From: Mesorhizobium muleiense | Lineage (GTDB): Bacteria; Pseudomonadota; Alphaproteobacteria; Rhizobiales; Rhizobiaceae | NCBI RefSeq assembly: GCF_900099905.1 | Contig: NZ_FNEE01000001.1 | Coordinates: 49,091 to 113,090 of the forward strand | Direction of reading: 5' to 3' | DNA: 64,000 bases | Part shown: positions 8,601-17,604 of the stretch, in pieces | Position numbering within the stretch: position 1 is the stretch's first letter | How the letters are laid out: every line of letters begins with the position of its first letter | The notes under the pieces: model-generated | What the model was told of the DNA's origin: nothing | The model's database searches: none | What the model saw: only the letters and a program-made list of their open reading frames with translations | Position numbers and translations under genes: made by a program

Positions 8601-10310
8601 TTAATCTGAAGCCGCGCCCAGTCGTGAGTAAGCACCGCCGCGCGCCACCAGTTCATCATGCGGGCCTTGTTCGACGATGCCTGTATCGGCGACCACCACG
8701 ATGCGATCGGCATTGCGGATCGTCGCCAGCCGGTGAGCGATCACCAGCGTCGTTCGGCCCTGCGCAAGCTCTGCCAGCGACTGCTGGATCTCCCGCTCGG
8801 TCTGCGTGTCGAGTGCCGAAGTCGCCTCGTCCAGGATGAGGATCGTCGGGTTCTTCAGGAACATGCGCGCGATTGCCAGGCGCTGCTTCTGACCGCCCGA
8901 AAGCTTTACGCCGCGCTCGCCGATGATCGTATCGAGCCCTTCCGGCAGCGAGGCGATGAGTTCGTCGAGGCGCGCGCGGCGCGCGGCCTCGACGATCTCG
9001 CTCTCGACCGCGTCCAGCCGGCCATAGGCGATGTTCTCGCGGATCGTGCCGCCGAACAGGAACACGTCCTGCTGCACGATACCGATCTGCCCGCGCAACG
9101 AGGCCAGCGTCATATCGCGGATATCCAGACCGTCGATGATGATGCCGCCGCTGTCGACCTCGTAAAAACGCGGCAGCAGCGAGCACAGGGTCGTCTTGCC
9201 GGCGCCGGATGGCCCGACGAAGGCGATGGTCTGTCCTGCTGCGATGTCGAGATTGATGCTCTTCAAAACCGGCCGTTCGCCGCTATAGCCGAAGCTGACG
9301 TCCCGGTAGCTGATGTCACCCCGGAGCGTCGGTGCGTCAAAAGCGCCAGGCCGATCCGCGATGTCCGGCTCAGTGTCGAGGAGGGCCGCATAGCGGCGAA
9401 ATCCGGCGATGCCTTTCGGATAGGTTTCAATCACCGAATTGATCTTGTCGATCGGCCGGAAGAACACATTGACCAGGAGCAGGAAGCCAACGAAGCCGCC
9501 ACTGGAAAGTTCGCCACGCAGCACGAGATAGCTTCCGGCGATCATCACCACCAGTTGGATCAACCGCATGCTCATGTAGCTCAGCGACGTGCTTGCGGCC
9601 ATGATACGATAGGCATCGAGCTTGGTCTTGCGGTAGCTGGCGTTGTCGCGCGCGAACAGGTTGCGCTCGTGGTCTTCATTGGCGAAAGCCTGCACCACCC
9701 GCATGCCGCCGACATTCTCCTCGATGCGAACGTTGAAATCGCCGACCCGCCCGTAAAGCGCCTGCCAGTTGCGCGTCATGCGCGCGCCATAGCGGCTTGT
9801 CACCCAGGCGACCAGCGGCACAATTGCCGCCGTAATCAGCGCAAGCTGCGGATTGACCAGGAACATCAGCGCGAAGGCGCCGATGAACGTCATGATCGCG
9901 ATGAACAGGTCTTCCGGGCCATGATGGGCAACCTCGCCGATTTCCTCCAGGTCCTTGGTGACCCGGGCGATGAGGTGACCGGTCTTGTGATTGTCATAGA
10001 AGCGGAACGAGAGCTTCTGCAGGTGATCGAAGCTCTTCCGGCGCATCTCGGTCTCGATGTTGATACCGAGCATATGGCCCCAGTAGACCACGACCGCCAT
10101 CAGTCCGGTGTTCACCACGTATATGGCAAGCAGGCCGGCCGACGCAGCAAGGATCAGCAGCCATTGCTGAGTCGGCAACAACTCGTCGATAAACAGCTTG
10201 ACCGCCATCGGAAACCCGAGTTCCAGCAGGCCAGACAGGACCGCGCAGCAGAAATCCAGGATGAACAGACCCCTCCAGGGGCGGTAGTAGGCGAAAAATC
10301 TGCGCAGCAT
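8601..10310 (-). CDS. ABC exporter, fused permease and ATPase (MsbA/MdlB type)
   Basis: About 569 residues in the half-transporter layout. Residues 1-310 hold six membrane helices. The nucleotide-binding domain carries Walker A GPSGAGKTT, a Q-loop region (GIVQQDVFLFGGTIRENIAY), signature LSGGQKQRLAIAR, Walker B ILILDEATSALD and the switch histidine in VIAHRL. It should work as a homodimer in the inner membrane. The start at MLRRFFAYYRPW is preferred because this is where such proteins normally begin; the frame stays open to 10352 but no ribosome site precedes that start. It is divergent from the DUF2218/siderophore-importer genes and lies at the edge of the iron island, so siderophore export is possible but unproven. 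Confidence 0.88.
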   Translation of the reverse strand: MLRRFFAYYRPWRGLFILDFCCAVLSGLLELGFPMAVKLFIDELLPTQQWLLILAASAGLLAIYVVNTGLMAVVVYWGHMLGINIETEMRRKSFDHLQKLSFRFYDNHKTGHLIARVTKDLEEIGEVAHHGPEDLFIAIMTFIGAFALMFLVNPQLALITAAIVPLVAWVTSRYGARMTRNWQALYGRVGDFNVRIEENVGGMRVVQAFANEDHERNLFARDNASYRKTKLDAYRIMAASTSLSYMSMRLIQLVVMIAGSYLVLRGELSSGGFVGFLLLVNVFFRPIDKINSVIETYPKGIAGFRRYAALLDTEPDIADRPGAFDAPTLRGDISYRDVSFGYSGERPVLKSINLDIAAGQTIAFVGPSGAGKTTLCSLLPRFYEVDSGGIIIDGLDIRDMTLASLRGQIGIVQQDVFLFGGTIRENIAYGRLDAVESEIVEAARRARLDELIASLPEGLDTIIGERGVKLSGGQKQRLAIARMFLKNPTILILDEATSALDTQTEREIQQSLAELAQGRTTLVIAHRLATIRNADRIVVVADTGIVEQGPHDELVARGGAYSRLGAASD

Positions 10311-10469
10311 TGGGACGCTTTTCTGTTCGAAGGTCTGGCCTGCCAGGAGCATGGCTATGCGAGGGCTGTCGTTAAAGGCATTTCTTGCGGCGACTGCTCA
10401 GCGGCGCCGACTTGTCCGAACGGATAGCTTACGATAAGTGGAGTGTAAACATCATATTATGAGGTCTCC

Positions 10470-10754
10470 ATGCTGACTGCGATCACGCGCTGCGAAACGC
10501 CGAATGCGGGCAAATATCTCCAGCAGCTTTGCAAGCATTTCGCGCACAAGGTCGAGGTCGCCTATGGCGATGGGCATGGGCAGTGCCGGTTCTCCTGCGG
10601 CACGGCTACCATGAATGCCGGTCTCGAACGGCTGGACATAGTGGTGGAAGCGGCCGACACCAAGGCGTTGACCGAGACCAAGCAGGTCATTGAGTCGCAT
10701 CTCGTCCGGTTCGCCTTCCGCGAAAATCTCCAGCCGCTGGCCTGGCGCGATTGA
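10470..10754 (+). CDS. DUF2218 domain protein
   Basis: A 94-residue protein matching the DUF2218 pattern: an early ATP/TPNAGKYLQQLCKHF-like helix (here TPNAGKYLQQLCKHF), a Lys/Val strand, a central Cys-containing strand, and a C-terminal SHLVRFAFRENLQPLAW, the most conserved part of the family. The function is unknown; members are often found beside iron-uptake genes. A GAGGT site lies 4 bases before the ATG. It is the first gene of the plus-strand importer block, with only 28 bases separating it from the binding-protein gene, and so is probably cotranscribed with the importer. Confidence 0.82.
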   Translation: MLTAITRCETPNAGKYLQQLCKHFAHKVEVAYGDGHGQCRFSCGTATMNAGLERLDIVVEAADTKALTETKQVIESHLVRFAFRENLQPLAWRD

Positions 10755-10782
10755 AGCGTCGTTTGCGACACGGAGCATGCTC

Positions 10783-11685
10783 ATGAGATGGCTCAAGTCG
10801 GTCCTGGCCTTGCCGGCATTGGCGCTTTTCCTCGTTCAGGCGTTCGCAACCGAGATCGAGACCGCGAAGGGCCCGGTAACGGTCGGCAAGACGCCGCAAA
10901 CGCTCGCGGTGTTCGACATTGCGGCGGTCGATACGTTGAACAGCCTGGGCGTGAAGATCGCCGGCTTGCCCGATAAGCTCTATGTGCCCGAACTCGCCGG
11001 GTTGAAGGACGACGCGGAAATCGTCGGCACCATCTTCGAGCCCGATCTGGAGGCGCTGAGCGCGCTGGCGCCGGACCTCGTCATTGTCGGCGGGCGCTCC
11101 TCGCCGCAACTGGCGGCGACCAGCCGGATTGCGCAGAGCATCGATATGACGATGAATGGCGATGATCTGTTCGCGCAGGCGAAGCAGCGCCTGACGGCCT
11201 ACGGCGCTCTCGTCGGCAAGCCGGCCGAGGCGGCTGCGCTTGCTTCGGAACTCGATGAGGCGCTTTCGTCGACACGTGCCGCCGTCAAGGGCAAGGGCAC
11301 GGCACTGATCCTGATGACCAGCGGCCCGAAGGTGACCGCCTATGGCAAGGAGTCCCGCTTCGGTTGGCTGCATTCGGCGCTCCAGCTCACGCCGGCGGTC
11401 GAGGGTGTCGAGGCCGCGACCCACGGCGAAGCGATCTCCTTCGAGTTCCTCCGCGACGCCAATCCGGACTGGCTTATCGTGCTCGATCGCGCCGCGGCGA
11501 TCGGCTCGGGGGAGCAGAACGCCAAAGCGACGCTCGACAATGAACTGGTGGCCGAAACCACGGCCTGGAAGAAAGGGCAGGTGGTCTACATGCCGGCTGC
11601 CGATTTCTACATCGCTGCAGGCGGCGTCCAGTCGACGAAGCGCGTGCTTGAGATCATTCGAGACGCTTTCTCGCGGACCCAATGA
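10783..11685 (+). CDS. Siderophore ABC transporter substrate-binding protein (FatB/YclQ/CeuE-like)
   Basis: About 300 residues with an N-terminal signal peptide (MRWLKSVLALPALALFLVQA). The mature part has the type III binding-protein layout: GPVTVGKTPQTLAVFDIAAVDTLNSLG near the start and EALSALAPDLVIVGGR mid-N-lobe, both typical of the catecholate-siderophore group that includes FatB, CeuE and YclQ. Among the in-frame ATGs, the one at 10783 has CGGAG at the right distance. It overlaps the permease by four bases. In the periplasm it would deliver the ferric siderophore to the permease pair. The YclNOPQ/Fat importers of Bacillus carry petrobactin, which fits the asb operon facing this block. 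Confidence 0.85.
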   Translation: MRWLKSVLALPALALFLVQAFATEIETAKGPVTVGKTPQTLAVFDIAAVDTLNSLGVKIAGLPDKLYVPELAGLKDDAEIVGTIFEPDLEALSALAPDLVIVGGRSSPQLAATSRIAQSIDMTMNGDDLFAQAKQRLTAYGALVGKPAEAAALASELDEALSSTRAAVKGKGTALILMTSGPKVTAYGKESRFGWLHSALQLTPAVEGVEAATHGEAISFEFLRDANPDWLIVLDRAAAIGSGEQNAKATLDNELVAETTAWKKGQVVYMPAADFYIAAGGVQSTKRVLEIIRDAFSRTQ

Positions 11686-12662
11686 CCGCCGGATCGCTTG
11701 GCTCTCAAGGCTTCGCCTATCAGGCAATCGGTGCCGCAACCCTGCTGGCGCTGTTTGTGGCCAGCCTGTTCGTCGGCGTCGGAGAGCTTGCCATAGGCAG
11801 TCTGGCCTCCGATCCGGAAGCCTTGCGGCTGATCATGATCAGCCGCTTGCCGAGGACGTTGGCGGCACTTCTGGCCGGCAGCGCCCTGGCCATCGCAGGG
11901 CTTGTTATGCAGACGCTTGCCCGCAACCGTTTCGTCGAGCCTTCGACGGCTGGAACCGCGCAATCCGCGGCACTCGGCATACTGGTGGTGACGCTGGTTT
12001 GGCCCGATGCATCGCTTGGCTGGAAGGCAGCCGGCGCGGCGGTGACCGCTCTCGCCGGGACATCCGTTTTCCTTATGCTCGCGCATAGGTTGCCGCCGAC
12101 ACAACCTTTTCTCGTTCCGCTGTTCGGATTGGTCTATGGCGGCGTCATTGGCGCCGCCGCGATCTTTGCTGCTTGGCACCTGGACCTTCTGCAGTATCTC
12201 GAAGTGTGGATGACGGGGGAGTTTTCCGGCATCCTGCGCGGGCGCTATGAACTGTTGTGGGTTGCGGGCGCACTGGTCGTATTGGCCTGGTGGACGGCCG
12301 ACCGCCTGACGATGCTTTCGCTGGGCAGGGACGTCAGCATAGGGCTCGGCCTGAATTATGCCGCTATGCTTCGGCTCGGCCTTGTCATCGTCTCGGCCAT
12401 CACCGCGCTGACCGTGGTCGTCGTCGGTACGATCCCGTTCGTCGGCCTTGTCGCGCCCAACATCGTATCGCGCTTCGCCGGCGAAAACCTGCGCCACACC
12501 TTGCCGTGGGTCGCCGGCGGTGGCGCGGCGCTGGTGCTTGCCTGCGATATCATGGGCAGGCTCATCCGTTTCCCTTACGAGGTTCCGGTCGGCACGATCC
12601 TCGGCGTCGTCGGGGCGGTGCTGTTCCTAGCCCTGCTGCTTGGCCGAAACAGCAATGACTGA
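11682..12662 (+). CDS. FecCD-family siderophore ABC permease (first subunit)
   Basis: A 326-residue hydrophobic protein with about nine or ten membrane helices. Family motifs are visible: ISRLPRTLAALLAGSALAIAG with GLVMQ following, ARNRFVEPSTAGTAQSA (the segment that normally reads NPLA.P..LG, here divergent as in the FatD/YclN group), and TIPFVGLVAPNIVSRFAGEN, the cytoplasmic coupling loop. The start codon overlaps the binding-protein stop as ATGA. With the next gene it should form the heterodimeric inner-membrane channel for the ferric siderophore. Confidence 0.87.
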   Translation: MTAGSLGSQGFAYQAIGAATLLALFVASLFVGVGELAIGSLASDPEALRLIMISRLPRTLAALLAGSALAIAGLVMQTLARNRFVEPSTAGTAQSAALGILVVTLVWPDASLGWKAAGAAVTALAGTSVFLMLAHRLPPTQPFLVPLFGLVYGGVIGAAAIFAAWHLDLLQYLEVWMTGEFSGILRGRYELLWVAGALVVLAWWTADRLTMLSLGRDVSIGLGLNYAAMLRLGLVIVSAITALTVVVVGTIPFVGLVAPNIVSRFAGENLRHTLPWVAGGGAALVLACDIMGRLIRFPYEVPVGTILGVVGAVLFLALLLGRNSND

Positions 12663-13629
12663 AGTTTTGATGCAACGCGGCCTGGTGCGGCACGAGGGCC
12701 GCCTCGTGATAATGGCGGCAGTCGCAGTGCTGGTCGGCGTGGCCTTCATGACGATCGGCCTGCGCGGCGATCTCGCCTTCGTGGTCGAACTGCGCGCAGC
12801 GCGGCTGGCTGCGATGGTTCTGGTCGGCGTGGCGGTGGCGGTTTCGACGGTCGTGTTCCAGACCGTTTGCGCCAACCGCATCATCACGCCGTCGATCATG
12901 GGCCTGGATGCGCTTTACGTCTTCTGCCAGACGGCGCTGGTTTTTGCGCTGAGCGGTTTCGGCTTTGCCGGCATCGATCCCAGCCTGCACTTCTTCGGCA
13001 ATTTCACGGCAATGACCAGCCTCGCGCTGGCGCTGTTCCTGCCGATGCTTCGCCGGCGGTTCGACCTGACGCTGATGCTGCTGACTGGCGTCGTGCTGGG
13101 CGTGCTGTTCCGATCGCTGACGACGTTGCTGGCGCGGCTGCTGGATCCGAACGATTTCGCCGTACTGCAGGGTACGGTCTTCGCCAGCTTCAATGCGGTG
13201 GAACCCGATCTCCTGCTGTTGGCCGGCCTGATCACCGTGGCGGGTGTCGCCATCGCCTGGCGGGCGCGACATGTTCTCGATGTGCTCGCGCTGGGCACCG
13301 ACACAGCCATTGGGCTCGGCGTGGCGTGGCGCGTCACGGCTGCCGGGCTGCTGGTTGTTGTCGCCGCGCTCGTGTCGGCGTCGACGGCGCTGGTTGGACC
13401 GATGGCGTTTCTGGGGCTGCTGGTGGTTTCGCTCGCTGAGCGCATCGTCGGCACCGACCGGCACGCCATCCTTCTGCCGGCAGCCGCGCTCACGGCGATA
13501 ATCGTGCTCGTCGGCGGCCAGACAATCCTCCAGCATGCTCTGGGCGGGGAAGGCAGCCTCGGCATCGTCGTGGAGTTTGTCGGCGGCATCGTGTTCCTCG
13601 CCATTCTGTTTGCCGGGGGCCGGCAATGA
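12655..13629 (+). CDS. FecCD-family siderophore ABC permease (second subunit)
   Basis: About 324 residues, highly hydrophobic. Motifs include ELRAARLAAMVLVGVAVAVS, VCANRIITPSIMGLDALYVF and GPMAFLGLLVVSLAERIVGT, matching the coupling loop of FecCD proteins of the FatC/YclO group. The true start is taken as ATG 12655, which overlaps the previous stop by eight bases. A TTG 15 bases further upstream is also open but unlikely. The C-terminus overlaps the ATPase start by four bases, so translation of all four importer genes is tightly coupled. Confidence 0.87.
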   Translation: MTEVLMQRGLVRHEGRLVIMAAVAVLVGVAFMTIGLRGDLAFVVELRAARLAAMVLVGVAVAVSTVVFQTVCANRIITPSIMGLDALYVFCQTALVFALSGFGFAGIDPSLHFFGNFTAMTSLALALFLPMLRRRFDLTLMLLTGVVLGVLFRSLTTLLARLLDPNDFAVLQGTVFASFNAVEPDLLLLAGLITVAGVAIAWRARHVLDVLALGTDTAIGLGVAWRVTAAGLLVVVAALVSASTALVGPMAFLGLLVVSLAERIVGTDRHAILLPAAALTAIIVLVGGQTILQHALGGEGSLGIVVEFVGGIVFLAILFAGGRQ

Positions 13630-14384
13630 TCGAGATTGCAGGCGTCTCCCTGGCTCTTGGCGGCAGCCGCATTCTGGATAATGTCAGCCTGACCGTGCCG
13701 AAGGGCGGCGTCACGGCGCTTGTCGGACCGAATGGCGCTGGCAAGTCCAGCCTGTTGTCGTTGATCGCCCGCCTGCGGCCCCTGCAAAGCGGCCGCATCA
13801 CAGTCGACGGGCTGCCGGTCGATACGACGCCGAGCCGGCAGTTGGCCAGGATCATGGCCATTCTGCGACAGGATCCCGGCGTCGCAAGCCGCCTGCGTGT
13901 CGCCGAACTGGTGGGGTTCGGTCGTTTCCCGCACAACCGCGGGCGGCTGACCGCGAAAGACCGCGAAATCATTGCGGCGTCGCTCGAACAGTTCGATCTC
14001 AGCGACCTGGCGCTGCGCTTTATCGACACCTTGTCAGGCGGGCAACGGCAGCGCGCCCTCGTCGCCATGACCTTCTGCCAGGGGACGGATTACATCCTTC
14101 TCGACGAGCCGCTGAACAACCTCGACATGTTTCATGCAAGAAACCTGATGCGGACGCTGAGACGAATCGCCGACGAGCACGGCAAGACGGTGCTCATCGT
14201 GCTCCACGACATCAATCATGCAGCCTCGTACGCCGACCGCATCGTCGCGATGAAGGACGGCGCCGTTATCGCATCGGGCGAAACCGGCGACATCATCCGG
14301 CCGGATATACTGGAGAGCATTTTTGGCTTCTCGATGCGGGTCGAAAACATCGCCGGTCGGCTGACCGTCCTGCATCACGCCTGA
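13626..14384 (+). CDS. Siderophore ABC transporter ATP-binding protein
   Basis: A 252-residue ATPase: Walker A GPNGAGKSS (about residues 36-44), Q-loop in AILRQDPGVASRL, signature LSGGQRQRALVAM, Walker B YILLDEPLNNLDM and the switch histidine in VLHDINHAA. The signature and Q-loop surroundings fit the iron-siderophore (FepC/YclP) subgroup. It overlaps the second permease by four bases and completes a binding protein-permease-permease-ATPase set on one transcript. It powers import of the ferric siderophore from the cytoplasmic face. Confidence 0.9.
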   Translation: MIEIAGVSLALGGSRILDNVSLTVPKGGVTALVGPNGAGKSSLLSLIARLRPLQSGRITVDGLPVDTTPSRQLARIMAILRQDPGVASRLRVAELVGFGRFPHNRGRLTAKDREIIAASLEQFDLSDLALRFIDTLSGGQRQRALVAMTFCQGTDYILLDEPLNNLDMFHARNLMRTLRRIADEHGKTVLIVLHDINHAASYADRIVAMKDGAVIASGETGDIIRPDILESIFGFSMRVENIAGRLTVLHHA

Positions 14385-14570
14385 GAATCTGCACCACGCT
14401 GAGAATGCTTCCGCGACTGCAGCGCTCGAAGAGCGCAGCAGTTACAATGGCTTAAATAACTGGATTTTTATTATCAAGTTTATTGCCGCAGCGCAACCGA
14501 TGGGTTATGGCAGTCCCAACAGGCGCGGTTCGCGCCAGCCGGGGCTACCGTATTCGAGGGGATTTAGCCG
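14385..14570 (+). promoter_or_regulatory. AT-rich leader of the TonB receptor gene
   Basis: A 186-base gap between the importer ATPase and the TonB-dependent receptor. Bases about 14450-14485 are strikingly AT-rich (TAAATAACTGGATTTTTATT and following) compared with the GC-rich surroundings. This suggests a separate, probably iron-controlled promoter for the receptor. No certain Irr, RirA or Fur site was recognised by eye. Confidence 0.35.
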
Positions 14571-16676
14571 ATGTCATCAGATCTGTTGCGAGCGCTGACC
14601 GTCAGCACCGCGATGTCTATTTTCTTGTGTCCAGAAGCGCTGGCGCAGTCTGCCCCCGCCCCGGAAGCGGAAGCCGGGACGACCACGTCCGAAGAAAATG
14701 AAGAAGCCCAGGCTCCGGCCGGGGGCACGCAACTCGACACCATTCTCGTCGTCGACGTCGGGGCGGGCGCCAACGCGACGGCCGGCGCCAACCTGATCAC
14801 CATCGACCAGCAGGAGATCGACCGCAAGAAACCGCAGGATTTGAGGGAGGTGTTCTCCGGTGAGCCGCAGATCGCCGTCGGCGGCGCGATCCCCAGCACG
14901 CAGAAGATCTACGTCAACGGCGTCGATGAGAACAATCTGGCCGTGACCGTCGACGGGTCGCGACAGAACAACAAGGTGTTCCACCACAACGGCACCTATC
15001 TGCTCGACCCGGCACTTCTAAAGGCCGCGTCGGTGCAGGCAGGCGTCGCGCCGGCCGACGCCGGTCCGGGCGCGCTCGCGGGCTCGCTTGGATTCGAGAC
15101 CAAGGATGCGGTCGATCTGCTCGAACCCGGCCGCAATTTTGGCTGTTTCGTCACCGGCATATGGGACACCAACAGCGAGACGTTCACCACCGGGGTGAGC
15201 GGCTTCGGCCAGCAGGACGGCTTCGAGTATCTCGGCTACATCAATTACGGCCGTGGCGGCAATTTTACCGCCGGCAACGGCCAGGAGATGCCGGGGACCG
15301 GAACCGATCTGATCAGCGGGTTAGCCAAGATCGCCTATGAGAGCGTCGAGGGCCATCGTTTCGAGCTCAGCCACGAGCAGGTCCGCGACGATGCGCTACG
15401 CCCCTATCGCGCCAACGTCTATATCGACCGAGGCGCCGAGCCTGAACTCCGGAACTATGATCTGCGACGCCAGAACACGGTCTTTACCTATACGGATACG
15501 TCGCCGGAAGGCTGGTGGGACCCCAAGATCGTACTCGCTTACAGCCGCACCCAGATCGGGACACTGGAAACGGATCGCACCGACGCCAATATCGTGTCGC
15601 CGACCGACGGCGCGACCAGCAGCTTCAACGGCAAGGTGGAGAACCGCTTCGCGCTCGACATCGGCAGCGTCACTGCCGGCTTCGATTTCTACAACGACAG
15701 GGCGGACCTGGATTATCTCAACTCGACCGAGCCGTTCTTCACGGACGAGCGCGCCACCAATATCGGCGCCTATGCCCAGGCGCGCCTGGAGCCTTTCGAC
15801 CGCACCAGGATTTCCTTCGGCGGGCGCGCCGATCACCAATGGTTCACCGGCGTAGACGACTCGGACTGGAACAACGCCGGTATCAGCGGCAACATTTCGG
15901 GCGAGTATGACCTTATGCCGGAGTTCCTGACGGTAAAGGCTGGGACCTCGCATGTCTGGGGCGGCGTTCCGTTGGCGGAAAACTACCTGCAGAACCCGCT
16001 GTGGACCTATGGCGACGGCCCGGAGCCGGTGACGTCAAACAACTATACGGCCGGTCTGGAGGCGCGCTACAACGGTTTCACCTTCGAGGCGAACGTGTTT
16101 CGCACCGACATCAACGACGCGCGCCTGCCGGTGTTCGGACGTGGCGCGCCAGTACCTGCCTTCACATCGATCCGAACGCTCGATCTCGTTTCCAAGGGTT
16201 GGGAGATCGGCGGCCGCTATGATTGGGACGCCGGCTTTGTCAGTGTGAAATACGCCGACATCAACGCCGACGTAGACGGCAAACCGGCCGATACGGAGAT
16301 CGGCCGCTATTTGACGACGCCCCTCGGCCAGATCGTGATGATCGGCGCTGGCTACACATTCGACGATTGGGGCGTCAAAGTCGGTGGCGACATCGAGATC
16401 GCCTTGAAGACCGACAGGACCCTGGTGCGGCATTACACCGACCCGACAAGCGCAAAGAAGGAACTGCCGGGCTATGAGGTGGTGAACGCCTATGTCGAAT
16501 GGACGCCGCCTTCGAAGCCGAACTTCACGCTGCGCGCCGACGCTCTCAATATATTCGACGAAGATTATACGGACCGAGCCGCCTACGGTCAGGATTTTGC
16601 GGAACTAGGACCGGGCAATGAACCACACAAAGATCCGGGCCGCTCGTTCCGTCTGAGCGTCACGGCGCGGTTCTGA
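14571..16676 (+). CDS. TonB-dependent outer-membrane receptor (heme/siderophore type)
   Basis: A 701-residue receptor. Residues 1-25 are a signal peptide ending PEALAQ. Residues about 55-160 form the plug (ITIDQQEIDRKKPQDLREVF, VNGVDENNLAVTVDGSRQNN). The rest is a beta-barrel with many aromatic alternating strands ending in the typical C-terminal phenylalanine (RLSVTARF). The plug segment FHHNGTYLLDPALLKAASVQ and the later GSLGFETKDAVDLLEPG resemble the hemoglobin/heme receptor subgroup more than catecholate receptors. The ATG follows GAGGGG. Its position, downstream of the siderophore importer and convergent with the asb operon 82 bases away, suggests that it takes up the ferric petrobactin-like complex. 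Heme is an alternative ligand. Confidence 0.87.
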   Translation: MSSDLLRALTVSTAMSIFLCPEALAQSAPAPEAEAGTTTSEENEEAQAPAGGTQLDTILVVDVGAGANATAGANLITIDQQEIDRKKPQDLREVFSGEPQIAVGGAIPSTQKIYVNGVDENNLAVTVDGSRQNNKVFHHNGTYLLDPALLKAASVQAGVAPADAGPGALAGSLGFETKDAVDLLEPGRNFGCFVTGIWDTNSETFTTGVSGFGQQDGFEYLGYINYGRGGNFTAGNGQEMPGTGTDLISGLAKIAYESVEGHRFELSHEQVRDDALRPYRANVYIDRGAEPELRNYDLRRQNTVFTYTDTSPEGWWDPKIVLAYSRTQIGTLETDRTDANIVSPTDGATSSFNGKVENRFALDIGSVTAGFDFYNDRADLDYLNSTEPFFTDERATNIGAYAQARLEPFDRTRISFGGRADHQWFTGVDDSDWNNAGISGNISGEYDLMPEFLTVKAGTSHVWGGVPLAENYLQNPLWTYGDGPEPVTSNNYTAGLEARYNGFTFEANVFRTDINDARLPVFGRGAPVPAFTSIRTLDLVSKGWEIGGRYDWDAGFVSVKYADINADVDGKPADTEIGRYLTTPLGQIVMIGAGYTFDDWGVKVGGDIEIALKTDRTLVRHYTDPTSAKKELPGYEVVNAYVEWTPPSKPNFTLRADALNIFDEDYTDRAAYGQDFAELGPGNEPHKDPGRSFRLSVTARF

Positions 16677-16758
16677 CCCGGAGCGCCACGGCGCGTCGAA
16701 AAGGCTGGCGCGGGAGTGACCTGTGCCGGCCCTGAAACTGGTCTCGAAACGCGGTCGC

Positions 16759-17604
16759 TTACGCTACGCCGGCGCGAACCGGTGCTTCGCGGTCCGCCCG
16801 CAGCAGACGCATATTGCGGGCGTCGTTGGCGAGTATGTTGAAGCAGTCGCCGCCGAACCATTCCAGCGAGGCATCCACCTCCTCGCGCTCGAACAATTCG
16901 TCGAGGAATTGCAAATAATCCACCGCGCCGTCGAAAAGCGCGGTCATGCCCGTCCGCTTTCCGGACGCGGCATAGACGTTTGCCGGCTCGAAGACGGCGA
17001 GGTCGGCACGCGAGCGGACATTCTTCAGATGATAGTGCCGGATATGCGGCAACAGGGCGCGATGCGCGGCGACCGGATCGGCGCCGCCTTCCCAGACGTG
17101 CAAGGTGTCGAAATTGATGCCCAGCGCCGGATGGTCGACCTCCTCGAGCAGGCGCTGCGTCGACGACAGCGTATCGGCAAGCGTTCCCGGATGTGTCTCC
17201 ACCAGGATCTCGCAGCCCTGGTCCTGCGCCATCATGCAGGCGTCCTTGAGCCGCGCCGACAGTCGCCAGCGCGCTTCGGGCGAGGTGTCCCGGCTTGCCG
17301 ACTTGCCGGCGAACGTGCGCACCTTGCGGGCGCCCCAGCGGCCGGCCAGACGGCAGAGGTTCGACGTGGCGTGACGCAGCGACGCCAGATCCTCATCGAG
17401 AGGCAGATAGTCGCTGAGCATCGGCACCGAAAGGCCGAATGCCGCCATCCAGTCGGCGTTGCGGTCGGTCAAATGCTGCATGTTGCGCGCGTGTGCGCCC
17501 CAGAGCTCGATGCCCTGGAAGTCGTTCGCCTCTGCCCATCGCGCGATGTCCTCCAGCGACAGCAGATGATGGCGGAAGGTGATCGTGCAGAGCGACAGCC
17601 TCAT
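16759..17604 (-). CDS. asbF: 3-dehydroshikimate dehydratase, AsbF-like
   Basis: A 281-residue TIM-barrel enzyme of the xylose isomerase/AP endonuclease 2 superfamily, essentially the same length as AsbF of Bacillus. Visible metal and active-site strands are LVETHPGTL (Glu and His), GINFDTLHVWEGG (Asp and His), RHYHLKNV (His pair) and SLEWFGGD (terminal Glu). AsbF converts 3-dehydroshikimate to 3,4-dihydroxybenzoate, the catechol of petrobactin. The start is the ATG that overlaps the asbDE stop as ATGA; a longer frame to 17664 lies inside the upstream gene. It is the last gene of the operon, as in Bacillus. A different sugar isomerase would be the alternative if it stood alone, but the neighbours settle the role. 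Confidence 0.85.
   Translation of the reverse strand: MRLSLCTITFRHHLLSLEDIARWAEANDFQGIELWGAHARNMQHLTDRNADWMAAFGLSVPMLSDYLPLDEDLASLRHATSNLCRLAGRWGARKVRTFAGKSASRDTSPEARWRLSARLKDACMMAQDQGCEILVETHPGTLADTLSSTQRLLEEVDHPALGINFDTLHVWEGGADPVAAHRALLPHIRHYHLKNVRSRADLAVFEPANVYAASGKRTGMTALFDGAVDYLQFLDELFEREEVDASLEWFGGDCFNILANDARNMRLLRADREAPVRAGVA

Noticed and set aside
8658..10427. Long plus-strand open frame (589 codons) opposite the ABC exporter
   Set aside because: It is the antisense shadow of the exporter, whose Walker, signature and switch motifs are all clear on the minus strand; the shadow has no recognisable domain.
12640..12654. TTG start for the second importer permease
   Set aside because: ATG 12655 overlaps the preceding stop in the same way as the other junctions of this operon and needs no unusual start codon.
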